Part shown: positions 28,842 to 38,950 of the stretch, in pieces
Layout of the letters: each line of letters opens with the position of its first letter
Position numbering within the stretch: position 1 is the first letter of the stretch
Assembly (NCBI RefSeq): GCF_000219625.1
Contig: NC_018211.1
Location: forward strand, 1,922,001-1,986,000
Length of the DNA stretch: 64,000 nucleotides
DNA from: Zymoseptoria tritici IPO323
Lineage: Eukaryota > Ascomycota > Dothideomycetes > Mycosphaerellales > Mycosphaerellaceae
Direction of reading: 5' to 3'
Translations under genes and position numbers: made by a program
The notes under the pieces: model-generated
Told to the model about the DNA's origin: nothing
The model's input: only the letters and a program-made list of their open reading frames with translations
Database searches by the model: none

Positions 28842-30923
28842 TCATCCCCACACAGCATCCCAAGCCCTCCCCCTCCCTTTCACATGTCCCTGTCCACCCT
28901 CCGGCGTCGTAAGAGTGTACCGCCACGTCTCCTTCCCCTCCACGAACAATCGATACCGCAACACAGCCTGGCCCTCGCCTTCTCTGCCCGCACCATCCGG
29001 GCCAGGAGCTTCCAGACTCACAGCGGAGAATTTGCTGTTTCCATCTGGGAGGTACTTGAGACAAATATCTGTTTCGTAGTCGTCTTCTCCTTCCACTCCG
29101 GTCGACGACATTGGCGAGCCAGATTTAGAGCTCAAGAAGGAAGGCAGGAAGGACAGCGGCGTCTCCGAATATGTTCTCACGGGCAAGTAGAACATACTCA
29201 ACGGACTCACACTAAACTCCACCACTCTCGCTTCCTGACCCCACTTTCCTCCTGGCGGAGGCGGGAACGATGTGGCTGCGAATTCATGTCTATCGCCCGA
29301 CAAAATAACAACGCCCACGCCTCCCTTCTCGCCGACATCCCACATCGCTTCGAGGATTCGGCGGCGTTCGGAGAGATACCCGCCCCATGTATCTTCTGTG
29401 CCGAAGCGCCAGTTGCGGGTGAAGGGCACGGAGGTGATGAAAAATTTCCAGCGAACGCCGGGTGGGGTTGGGGCAGCGAGCCAGGCGAGGAGGTCAGTGA
29501 GTTGGGGTTCGCCGAGGAGGGTGGAGTTGCTAGAGGGAGAGGATGGAGTACGGTAGCGGCGGGTGTCGGCCAGGAAGAAGGACGCGGGACCTTGGATGAA
29601 GGAGAAGTAGGAGTTATCACCGCCGGGGCGGTGAGGTGGTGGGTTGACGGAGGTGTGGTACAGGGCGTAGGGATCATTGGCGGCGGGAAATGGGGCAGAG
29701 GTGGACTGATCCCAGTCGTTGGCGATTTCGTGGTCATCGTAGACGTGTAGCCAAGGGAGGTTTTGTGTGGCAGCGGGCCAGTCCGGGGAGGCGTACACTT
29801 GTCGGTATTCTTGTCGGTAGTGGAAGGGAGTTGAGCCTTTGCGGTGGGGCACGTCGATGTAGATAAAGTCACCAAGGAAGAGCATGAACTGGGCGGATAG
29901 AGTTGGAAGTAGTGCGGAAAGGTGTTTGAGACCGCGGATCGAGAGAGGATGGGAGAATGGCGTATATGGAAAGTTGGGTTTGATGCACGAGGAGTGGAGG
30001 AACGTGAAGGTATTCGACTTCTCAGGACGATCAGAGATCTGACCTGGACGAGGTGGAGTGGTGAATGTCCCAAAGTGGTCGGTCGAAATGGTATACTCAT
30101 AGCGAGTGTCGGGTTTGAGCTTGGTGAGCTTGAAGGTAGAGGTGAAGTCTGTGAGGTTAGAGAGGTCGGAAACACTGCCAGCAGATTTCCACGAATCGTC
30201 CAAATGAGATGGCGTTTCGGCTGATCGGTATGACGCGAAGATAGGCAGTTGAGATATGTCCGGCTCGCGGACGAGAATATTGGCGGTATCGTGGGAGACG
30301 TAGCCTACTCGTGCCATGGAAAGGTCATGGGCGGGATGGAAGAAGTGTGCCCTCCAGACCAGGTCAACGACCATGGCCACGAGTGCTGCGTTGATGAAGA
30401 ACGTTATGGCACTCCAAACCAGACTCGTTGGACTCGGCAGACCCGTGAGTAGAGTCAAAATAGCGTGTGCATCCTTCTCTTCTACTTCGATCTCCTCCTC
30501 CACGACCAGCTCTTTGCCTGCATCCATGCCCGGCTCATCGACGTATCGAGGATCAACATCTTGTAGGTCTTGAGGCGAGGTATCCTGTTCGGTCACGTAG
30601 ACTCGATCTGAGATGATGTTGAAAGGCGAAGTATGGGTGAAAGCGTAGTAGAAAGACGGGATGTAGACAGCAAAGAGGGAGTATACGATCGGTGGGAAGG
30701 GCTACCTTGGGAGTCAGCTCGGAGTCGTTCGACGAGGTAGAGGGTGCGTCAGCCTACATGACCAGGTATCTGTACACTTCGCAATCAGTATATGTATGGT
30801 GCTGTCGACGCCGGCGCAAAGAGATCGTACCCATCGGAGAAATATGAAGGCGGACAGTCGAAGCAGCAAGGAGCTCGTTGCGCCAGCCCACTGGGCGGCA
30901 CTGAGGAGAGTGTTGGACGCCAT
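28842..30923 (-). CDS. Membrane-anchored PhoD-like metallophosphatase
   Basis: Exons are 30923-30831 and 30701-28842, joined over a 129-nt intron (GTACGA...AAGGTAG), giving 650 residues. The N-terminus has hydrophobic segments in exon 1 (LLLRLSAFIFLRW) and early exon 2 (IVYSLFAVYIPSFYYAF), then SLVWSAITFFINAALVAMVV near residue 100, so several membrane spans precede the catalytic domain. The PhoD-type calcineurin-like fold shows FLHSSCIKPNFPYTPFSHPL, LFLGDFIYIDVP, WLHVYDDHEIANDWD, FFLADTRRYR and VVILSGDRHEFAATS, carrying the expected Asp, Asn and His metal ligands. The exon 1 join is supported by phase and by the hydrophobic continuity. The family includes phosphodiesterases and alkaline phosphatases; the substrate is unknown. 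It is divergent from the acidic 135-residue gene. Confidence 0.9.
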
Positions 30924-31136
30924 ATTGGATTTTCTATGCTATTGACTGGGACAATAGCGAGCGTCCATGCCGAGTGATATTGTATGGGTAAAGGAACAGC
31001 TCCGATTGTTGATGTAAGGTTGAATCCTGGTTTCGAGCTCCCCAATGACGTCTGCTCCTTCGACAGCAAAACTCCAAGGAAGATCTGTACTCCCATCCAT
31101 AGCACTGCCCCAGTAACCTCTCCCAGTCCATCAACG

Positions 31137-31544
31137 ATGTCTCGCGTCTACATTCTCACCCAGACTTCGTACATCCACTGGAAAGATCACGCCAACGAAG
31201 AAAACAAAGACATGGAGATCCTAGAAGTGTATCCCACGGCGAAAGCAGCCAATCAAGCGGCCAAACAGTGGGTGGAGGAAACCCTGGACGACGGCGAGAA
31301 CGAGTGCGAAGACTATGGCGACGGGGACATTTGGACCTGCAGATTGAACAGGCCTAATCAAAGTCATGTTGTTGTTGCTGTTGTTGCGAAGGACTTGATG
31401 GGCGACGTCGAGGATAGCGAAGAGGAGGACGATGAGGAGGAGGAAGAAGAAGAAGGAGACAGTGATGACGAAGAGGATGGGGAGCCAGACGGCGGATTGG
31501 AAGAGGCGAGCGAACCACCGACTAAGAGAGCCCGTCAGGCATAG
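31137..31544 (+). CDS. Small acidic protein of unknown function
   Basis: This single exon encodes 135 residues from ATG 31137. The N-terminal 85 residues look globular (MSRVYILTQTSYIHWKDHAN; TAKAANQAAKQWVEETLDDG; WTCRLNRPNQSHVVVAVVAK). The C-terminal 45 residues are a run of Glu and Asp ending in PPTKRARQA, which could serve as a nuclear-type basic tail. The layout resembles small histone- or nuclear-associated acidic proteins, but no family is recognised. It shares a 213-bp divergent promoter with the PhoD-like gene. Confidence 0.75.
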   Translation: MSRVYILTQTSYIHWKDHANEENKDMEILEVYPTAKAANQAAKQWVEETLDDGENECEDYGDGDIWTCRLNRPNQSHVVVAVVAKDLMGDVEDSEEEDDEEEEEEEGDSDDEEDGEPDGGLEEASEPPTKRARQA

Positions 31545-31970
31545 TTAGCCATTCATGGGCCCTGGTCGGAGCAATGAGGAAGTGCCGTGGTACAGAAGGT
31601 CAGTCGACTTACACATCTGGACCTGGAACGCCTTGGTTGATAGCTCCGCTCTCCTGTTGAAATCGCTCAGTCCAAGCCAGCCGAGCGAAACTTGTGCGGC
31701 GAAGATCGTGCGGCAAGCTGGAGAGTCCGGCATCGGGATCTGCACCGTGACAACCTATATTGCGTAGCGAGTGGCAGCGACGTTGCTGCGGAAATTCTTG
31801 AAGTCATGCACCATGCTGTCGAGCTTGCGCTGAGCGGCGGCGACGTCTGGCTTGTGATCATGCCACAGCTGAGTATGGGAGATTGAGATGTCGGGAATGG
31901 AATGTACCTTTGCATCAACTCTTCACGACGTTTCATCGATTCCCTACTACCTTTCCTGCCGACCGCAACA
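31545..31970. other. Intergenic region, no gene seen
   Basis: This is the 3' flank of the acidic-protein gene and the 5' flank of the decayed coiled-coil locus. No supported coding frame is present. Confidence 0.4.
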
Positions 31971-33400
31971 TGCAGCCATCCAGCGAGCACGAGATTCAGC
32001 AGCTGAAAGCCCGCGTGAAAACTCTGGAAGACGAAGTCGGCCACCTACACGAGATGATGAGACAAGTGCGTACAATAGTCGCGGCATTCGATTCGATGAC
32101 ACTAACTGGTCCCTTACAGCTAATCCTCCAAGCCCTCCCTAACGCCATCTCACCCACATCGACCGAGGTGCGTGGCGACGCCGCAGCGCGACATGACACC
32201 AGCTCTCCCACCCGAGGTGTACGTGCCAAGCAAGAATCAGCGGTCGAGACTAAAGGTAGACTTCCACAAAGTGAAACACGCACGCTCACAATCTCGATCT
32301 ACTACCTACTACGCCACGAAAGAATACCTCGCGGAGGAGAACGGCTCTCTCGAAAGCAACAAGTTCGTCCTTGGTAATGTGGACATAGACGTCCTCCCAG
32401 CCCGCGACATCGACCCAGAAAGCCGCGGCATCTCTCCTCGTCCTCTTCCGAGACCGTGAGATAAGCACGCCCACCACGTCGATCTACTACGCTACGACAG
32501 AACACTTCACCGGAGAAGACGCAACCTCCCTCGAAAGTAGCGAGATCATCCCTGGCCACATGGACGCAGACCTCCTACCAGCCAGCGACTTCAACCCAGA
32601 GAGCGGCCGAGTCTCTCCTCCTCTTGCACGCGAAGGATCTCCTCCTCTCCTGTCAAGGCTATGGACGGCTTTCTGGAGCGACGGAAGTCCGGCAACAGGT
32701 CGGAGGAGCATGGCGCTCTCTCTCATACAAAGCGAGTAGGTTCCTGCCGCTATGAGCCATACTGTCTTTATATCTCACGACCTCGACGCGGAGAGTGGTC
32801 GAAGCTCTTCTTCTCCTGTTCGGCAGGGCAATGGCGCTCTATCGGGAAGTCAATTCTTCGAGCAGCCATTTGTCGCTACATAACTCCTTCCGACGGGGTG
32901 ATCCATAACATCATCATCCTCACCCACAATTTCAAGGAAGTCAACGTCGACACAGATAGGAGAGAAGCGAGTGGATATCTGCCGCTGTGGATGCTGTCCT
33001 CCACCTAGCTCACGACCGCTGCCGGGCGAGTGGTCATATCATACTGAGAATCTGCCGCCTCTTAAGAAGAGGGCGCTCTCGACCGAAACGCGCGGCTCCC
33101 TGCCGCTCTGTACATGGCTCTCCGCTTAGCTTACTACGCCAAGGCGGAATGTGGTCTGATCTTTTCTCCTGTTGGGTGATCACGCAGCAGCAAGAGACGA
33201 TCGTGCGAAAGTAAGAGGAGATCGCACGACTCCGCGCTCGTGTTGAGGAGCTCGAGAATCATGTGGAGGAGACTACCCAAACTCCCCTGTCGCCACTTGT
33301 CAACACTCCTCATATCATCTCTGACTCGAACTTCGACCTGATCGTCTACAGCCGCCTGACCCTTCACGTTACTTTACTTCGCTCCATCTGCTCTCGTTGC
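31971..33400 (+). pseudogene. Decayed locus of duplicated coiled-coil/repeat exons
   Basis: An ATG at 31971 opens a coiled coil (SEHEIQQLKARVKTLEDEVG) followed by a typical 54-nt intron (GTGCGT...CTAACTGGTCCCTTACAG). After that, frames shift repeatedly. A module reading TTYYATKEYLAEENGSLESN ... DIDPESRGISPRPLP (about 32300-32450) recurs in another frame as SIYYATTEHFTGEDATSLES ... DFNPESGRVSPPL (about 32475-32640). A shorter third trace is DLDAESGRSSSSPVRQG (about 32787-32840). Near 33190-33290 a second coiled coil appears (EEIARLRARVEELENHVEET), closely matching the first but preceded by an in-frame TAA. I read this as a tandemly duplicated gene that has decayed. A complex intron pattern could rescue part of it, but no continuous model works by eye. 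Function is unknown. Confidence 0.5.
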
Positions 33401-33838
33401 CTGTGCAATGGGAGTGTACGTGAACGGGTGTATATCCTTCACGTTAATTTATGTTGCTACGTCTCCTCTTGTTGCCTTTGCTTTAGAGGTGGAGGTGTAA
33501 GCTATCGGATTATAGGATGGTCATGAAGAGAGAACCTACGTAGCGACGGTGGAGAGAAGAAGAAGGCGGTAGGGAGGCAGAGGGTGGGTGGAGGAGATAG
33601 GAGACGATATAAGAGGGGCTGGAATGGGAGGAAAGCGCCGTAGGATAGGGGGAAGGCAGAGACAGGTTCTTCCACGAACGATACTAGAGTGTTCAGGCGC
33701 ACAGGAAGTCGGTATACAAGACATGCCACTGCAGTCTCGCACAAGCAGCGTCGGAATCTTATATTCCGATGCAGCCCAAATTTCCACAGCATAGCCATCG
33801 CTCAAATCGTCCTGCAATGCTATACACGTTTGACTTCA
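33401..33838. other. Intergenic region, no gene seen
   Basis: This is the 3' flank of the decayed locus and the 3' side of RRP15. It is purine-rich on the plus strand between 33540 and 33660. No gene is supported. Confidence 0.4.
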
Positions 33839-34885
33839 TCACGCCTCCACCTTTCCCCCACCCTTCAACAAATCCAAAAACCCCTGTTTACTCATTTCAT
33901 TCACCCTCTCCTCCCTCTTCTTCCACCCCACAACTCCCTCATCCCGCGCCTCCCTCGCAGCTGACTCCCCCTTAACCTGCGCCGCCCTGACCGCATTGAA
34001 CAACTTCACAACACCCCTTTGCGCCGTCTTCTTCAGCCTCTTCTCCGCCTCCAGTACAGCTCCCGTATCCACCTCCGGCGTTTCCAGTCCTAGCACATCC
34101 TTCACCCTTCCCTTTTCTCGTATGGCTCGTTTCTCGGCCCGGATTTGCGCTTTCGCCAAGGCGTCGAGTTTCTGATCGGCGAGTGTGCGATTTGCTTCGG
34201 CGGCGGAAGCGGAGCGGGAGAGGACGGGGTCGGAGCGTTTGGCTGTGCTGAGTTTGGTGGAGAGGATTTTGGTGATCGAGGTTGCGAAGGCGGTGGGGTC
34301 GTTGCGCTTCTTCTTGGAGTGGGTGGAGGGTTGAGAGCTGGTGGCGGAGGTTTCTGAGTCGGAACCTGAGGCGGAAGAGGCGAGGTCGGGTTCGTCGTCG
34401 AGGTCTTCATCATTGGAGTCGTCGTCGTCTGCAGCTTGGAGGTCTTCCACGTCGGCTTCGGAGTCGGAGGCGCTGTCAGGTTGCATGTTCAATGCTGTGT
34501 TTTTTTGGAGTTCCTCATCTTCCGCGTCGTCCATGTCTTCGTTTGCTGAAGCATCATCTTGAGCATCCTCTTCAACATCCACGACAGGCGCAGCTTTCAA
34601 TATCGACTTTTTCGGCTTTGCGCTTTTCGTTGCGTGTGATCCTCTTGCTCCCAATGGCTCCGCATTGCCTCCTGCTAGGATTACCGCCTCTTTCACGTGC
34701 TTCGGTTCCGTTCCATTCGGTTTCGGGGCGTCTGAAGCTCTTTGCACATTGATCGCCAGACCGTCCTCATCATCGCTGTCCTCTGAAGAACTGTGGTAGT
34801 CGGTCTGCTTCTTGACCCTCTTCACCTTCTTCTTCGGCTTTCTCGGCTCATCGTCGCCTCTTCTTCGTTTCGGTGCAGGAGGCAT
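33839..34885 (-). CDS. RRP15: Rrp15-like ribosomal RNA processing protein
   Basis: This single exon encodes 348 residues from the ATG at 34885. A basic N-terminus (PKRRRGDDEPRKPKKKVKRV) serves as a likely nucleolar signal and is followed by long acidic Ser/Asp/Glu tracts. The Rrp15 domain occupies the C-terminal 150 residues: NDPTAFATSITKILSTKLST, DPVLSRSASAAEANRTLADQ, EKRLKKTAQRGVVKLFNAVR and EMSKQGFLDLLKGGG. Rrp15 acts in maturation of 27S pre-rRNA to 25S and 5.8S in pre-60S particles. It is divergent from SRP54 with a 301-bp shared promoter. Confidence 0.93.
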   Translation of the reverse strand: MPPAPKRRRGDDEPRKPKKKVKRVKKQTDYHSSSEDSDDEDGLAINVQRASDAPKPNGTEPKHVKEAVILAGGNAEPLGARGSHATKSAKPKKSILKAAPVVDVEEDAQDDASANEDMDDAEDEELQKNTALNMQPDSASDSEADVEDLQAADDDDSNDEDLDDEPDLASSASGSDSETSATSSQPSTHSKKKRNDPTAFATSITKILSTKLSTAKRSDPVLSRSASAAEANRTLADQKLDALAKAQIRAEKRAIREKGRVKDVLGLETPEVDTGAVLEAEKRLKKTAQRGVVKLFNAVRAAQVKGESAAREARDEGVVGWKKREERVNEMSKQGFLDLLKGGGKVEA

Positions 34886-35186
34886 GTTGTTTGTGTGTGT
34901 TGATGTGGATGTGTATGAGGATCTCTAGGAAAAGTCGCGCTGCGGATGAACTTTCTGTCCCACCACTTTCGCCTCCGCAATAGTTCTAATTGGTGGGGTT
35001 CAGACGACATGTGCTCGGCTTCCAGTACCTTATTCACGACCGCAACATCACCTTGCGACTATTGGACTACCTACCTGCAACGACCTGATGAGGGACGACG
35101 ACCGATCGAGAAGATAATCAACACCATCCGCCAGGTCAAGCGACCACCTCAATCCTCCCGCCACCACCACCTCACAGACCACCGCC
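34886..35186. promoter_or_regulatory. Bidirectional promoter, RRP15 / SRP54
   Basis: This 301-bp gap lies between divergent ribosome-biogenesis and protein-targeting genes. It has CT- and CA-rich leader sequence immediately before the SRP54 ATG (CAACCTCAC-like tracts). Co-expression is plausible but not shown. Confidence 0.5.
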
Positions 35187-36758
35187 ATGGTTCTCCAAGA
35201 TCTCGGGCGACGTATCAACGCCGCCGTCAACGACCTCACACGATCTCAGACCCTCGACGAGAAGGCCTTCGATGGCATGATCAAGGAGATCTCCAACGCC
35301 CTGGTAGAAGCCGACGTCTCAATAAAGCTCGTCTCGACCCTACGCAAGACCATCAAAACCTCCGTCAAGTTCTCAGAACTCCCACCCTCCGCCAACAAGA
35401 GACGCATAATACAAAAAGCCGTGTTCGACGCTCTCGTCGACATAGTAGATCCACATCAAAAACCATACGAACCTCGAAAAGGCAAATCAAATGTCATCAT
35501 GTTCGTCGGATTACAAGGTGCCGGCAAGACCACAACCTGCACAAAACTCGCCCGATGGTATCAAGCACGAGGCTTCAAAACCTGCCTCGTCTGCGCCGAC
35601 ACATTCCGAGCAGGAGCCTTCGATCAACTCAAACAAAACGCCACAAAAGCCAAAATTCCCTACTACGGCTCCCTCACACAAACAGACCCCGTAGTCGTCG
35701 CCCGCGATGGAGTCAACCAATTCAAGAAGGAACGCTTCGAGATCATCATCGTTGACACCTCCGGTCGCCACCACCAAGAAGACGCTCTCTTCGCCGAAAT
35801 GACCGAGATCCAATCCGCCGTGCAACCCCACCAAACCGTCATGGTTCTCGACGCCTCCATCGGGCAAGCCGCAGAATCACAATCCCGAGCTTTCAAAGAA
35901 ACCGCCGACTTTGGCGCCATCATCATTACGAAAACCGACGGCGCTGCGGCAGGAGGTGGAGCCATATCCGCTGTTGCCGCAACACATACCCCCATCATCT
36001 TCATCGGAACAGGCGAACATCTCCTCGACATGGAAAAGTTCAATCCGCAATCTTTCGTCTCGAAATTGCTCGGTATGGGCGACATGCAAGGTTTGATGGA
36101 ACACGTACAATCCCTCCGTCTAGATCAGAAAGACACGATGAAGAACATTACTGAAGGCAAATTTTCCGTTCGCGACTTGAGGGATCAACTTCAGAACATC
36201 ATGAAGATGGGCCCGTTGTCCAAAATGGCGGGTATGATCCCTGGACTCTCGGGAATGATGGGGGGCATGGACGACGAAGAAGGCTCGATGAAACTCAAAC
36301 GCATGATCTACATTTGCGACAGCATGACGGTCAAGGAACTGGACTCGGACGGCAAGATCTTCGTCGATCAGCCTGCAAGAATGACTCGCGTGGCGAGGGG
36401 GAGTGGCACGAGTGTCCGCGAAGTGGAGGAACTGTTGACACAACAACGCATGATGGGCAACATGGCGAAGAAGATGAAGGGCGGAATGCAAAATATGCAG
36501 AACGCACAAAAGGCGATGGGTGGCGGCAACCAGAAAGCCCAGATGGCGGCGATGCAGAAGCGTATGGCCGCCATGGGCCAAGGCGGAGCGGGTGGCGCTG
36601 GAGCGGGAGGCATGCCGGATATCGGAGCAATGATGAAGATGATGGGTGGAGGTGGAGGCGGCATGCCGAATTTGGGAGGCATGGATATGCAGAAGATGAT
36701 GAGTATGCTCGGTGGCGGAGGTGGGATGCCGGGCATGGGTGGAGGTGGGAAGAGGTAG
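35187..36758 (+). CDS. SRP54: Signal recognition particle subunit SRP54
   Basis: This intronless gene encodes 523 residues. The N domain begins [20 protein letters not shown]. The G domain has [15 protein letters not shown] (P-loop near residue 109), [27 protein letters not shown] and [14 protein letters not shown]. The M domain is Met-rich ([38 protein letters not shown]) and ends in an unusually long Gly/Met-rich tail with repeated GGGGGMP blocks. In the conserved loop after TKTDG the sequence is [14 protein letters not shown]; many orthologues have a bulkier residue where Ala follows Gly. SRP54 binds signal peptides and 7S RNA and directs ribosomes to the ER through GTP-dependent pairing with the SRP receptor. 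Identity is certain. Confidence 0.97.
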   Translation: MVLQDLGRRINAAVNDLTRSQTLDEKAFDGMIKEISNALVEADVSIKLVSTLRKTIKTSVKFSELPPSANKRRIIQKAVFDALVDIVDPHQKPYEPRKGKSNVIMFVGLQGAGKTTTCTKLARWYQARGFKTCLVCADTFRAGAFDQLKQNATKAKIPYYGSLTQTDPVVVARDGVNQFKKERFEIIIVDTSGRHHQEDALFAEMTEIQSAVQPHQTVMVLDASIGQAAESQSRAFKETADFGAIIITKTDGAAAGGGAISAVAATHTPIIFIGTGEHLLDMEKFNPQSFVSKLLGMGDMQGLMEHVQSLRLDQKDTMKNITEGKFSVRDLRDQLQNIMKMGPLSKMAGMIPGLSGMMGGMDDEEGSMKLKRMIYICDSMTVKELDSDGKIFVDQPARMTRVARGSGTSVREVEELLTQQRMMGNMAKKMKGGMQNMQNAQKAMGGGNQKAQMAAMQKRMAAMGQGGAGGAGAGGMPDIGAMMKMMGGGGGGMPNLGGMDMQKMMSMLGGGGGMPGMGGGGKR

Positions 36759-37545
36759 CGGGTATCTGCAAAGGCCATCCAACCCCAGTTACACCTTGCC
36801 CTGGCTCGTCGATATGCCCTCCGTCCCTTGAGTACAGCGCTGATCGATCTCCGCGCCGCCCGCTCTCGTCCAGCAATCTCCGTCGACGGTCCCACCCTTG
36901 TGCTTTCGCAGGTTACAGCGCCTGATCACTGAGAACTCCCATCCGCCGCTCAGGAACTGCAATAACGGGCGCGTGTTGCATAGTCGTCTGCTTGGCAGAG
37001 CGGAATGAGGATGGTGGCTGAGAAAACAAGGCGGAAGGCGGTGGAGTTCATGTTTGCGATTGCTTGGAGGTGCTTGATGAGTCTAGCGCGGCGGACGATG
37101 GCGCGGAATCTGAGGGTGGCCGGGTCCGCGAAATGGTGAACCTTTACTGCGAACGGTAAACTCCTTGATCTCAAGAACCGGTTCTGCGATTGGTGGTTAG
37201 CGGACGGCACGACTTTCACCGCCCTTAATTGCCGACATCATCACGACAAAAGGACGAGGGCCAGTTTCCCTGGACAAAAGGCAGATGTCGCCGATATCCC
37301 TGGCCGACACGCACGTCTAGGCCGCAAAACTCATGGATCTGCGCCGCGAGCTGTCCCTGACTCTCGATCTTGGAGATCGCAGCTTGCACAAGAGAAAACG
37401 GAGAAACAGATTCGAGAAAAGCATATATCCACGAGCCACCAACGCAACATCAAAAAACCTTTCGTTCTCCGGCCCAAGAGTATAGTCCGAACGCAGCTGT
37501 GGGAAAATACAATACCGATCTTCTCATTCTTCCAATACTCTCCAC
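36759..37545. other. Intergenic region, no gene seen
   Basis: This is the 3' flank of SRP54 and the upstream region of a possible small gene. A minus-strand frame at 36950-37219 lacks an ATG at its start and shows no recognisable motif. Confidence 0.4.
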
Positions 37546-37752
37546 ATGTCGTTCTATCGCCAAAGCAGGGGCAGAGTGGGAAGCTCTTTCGAGATGAGCC
37601 TCGCCTGCCTGTCGCTGTGCTGTCCACGGCAAGCCCGAGATGAAAAAGATGGAGAAGAAGACTATCATTCATCATCACTTTCCTCGGCTGCGTCCAACGC
37701 AGACATGCTCAGAGCCGTGGTATCACTTCCTTCGATGCAGCATGAGCGTTGA
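37546..37752 (+). CDS. Possible small protein with LCCP motif
   Basis: This 68-codon frame starts from an ATG in good context (CCACATGTC). It reads MSFYRQSRGRVGSSFEMSLA, then LSLCCPRQARDEKDGEEDYH and a Ser-rich tail. The Cys pair might be lipid-modified. There is no intron, no homologue that I recognise and no overlapping stronger frame. Confidence is low because chance frames of this size occur. Confidence 0.28.
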   Translation: MSFYRQSRGRVGSSFEMSLACLSLCCPRQARDEKDGEEDYHSSSLSSAASNADMLRAVVSLPSMQHER

Positions 37753-38950
37753 GCGTGAACATGACCCTCTCACCACATCTGGGAGTCTGGAATCCCTTTC
37801 CCCAACCCCAAGGTCTCGCCCGCATGTAAAGAAGAAGAGCCGGGAGAAACGGAAAGTCATTGACATGATCGTCAACGACAAAGTGCCTTGTTTGCAGCAA
37901 GTCAAGTCAAAGCTTTCGACAACAACAACCTCATCATCTACCATTCCATCTTCCCCAACCCCCCCAAAAATTTCACCTCCACCTCAATCTCATCCCCATC
38001 TTCCGCCTCGCTTTTAGTAAGTTCCAATCTCCGTCCGTTCAACTTCCCTAGGATATCTATTAAAACCTTCAAAAACCTTCAGACCCCCAACCCCAAACCC
38101 AAACAAACCCTAATCAAAAGTCCTCGTTTCATTTATACCAACCCCTACGCGTACCGACCGCCAACTTTTCCCTCCCACCGACCGTCCGAGACAACAGGTC
38201 CCTTACGAAACCTCTCAGAATCTTCCCAAATGCCGATTTCCTTCATCCTCAGTTGTGCTCTCAGTCCTTTATCGCCCTCGACGGTCACATACAAATCTGG
38301 AATTGTCTTTCCTTCCTTCCTTTCTTCTACACGTGGGACTAGGTTTCCCATCCCGGATTACCTTGGCGCGCCCTTCGCTCGGGACCGAAGGACTACCCAC
38401 AATTTTATCTCCGCATTTGAAACCAGAAACGAAGAATACAAGCGAGAGAGAAAAAACGGTAGCTGTGCCTTGCGCAGGAGACACGCTTTAGGACCGTATG
38501 CAGCCGATTGCCGCGCCGATGCAACATTCGTTGTGGTGCTTGACGAAGTCAGTCAGACAGTCTGTTTATGAACATGCCCACTCTGACCAACAGAAACGAG
38601 CTGACCGAACACGATGAGAATCGAGAAAGGAGAACGATGTTGTTTTGGAACGATGGTTTGGAGTGTATTCTACTTCATAACTCATCTACGAAAAGGGTGG
38701 ATCGGACCACAGGAATCTCCAAGCCGAGAATGACCATGATATGTCTGGCAATCGCCATGCCATGCATGCTGTCCCAAATGAAGGCGCATGCTCAAGCAAA
38801 GCCATGCCAATGTGGTTGTGTCCAAGCGACGGTCTGTATCCCCCGGGTATGTATCCAATTAGGTCATCCCATCATGCACCACATCATATCAACAGCTCTT
38901 TTCTTTGGCCATGCGCAAAAACGAAACGTCGAGACAACAGCGCTCAACTC
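37753..38950. other. Intergenic region, no gene seen
   Basis: This contains a long pyrimidine-rich, A/C-rich stretch (about 37930-38200) that reads as several overlapping low-complexity frames, then the 3' flank of the sugar transporter gene. No gene is supported. Confidence 0.4.

Noticed and set aside
34946..35755. Long plus-strand frame over the start of SRP54
   Set aside because: It is a shadow frame of the SRP54 gene, rich in Arg, Ser and His; the SRP54 reading is unambiguous.
36950..37219. Minus-strand 89-codon frame downstream of SRP54
   Set aside because: It starts with GTG rather than ATG and has no recognisable motif. A shorter ATG version is only about 34 residues.
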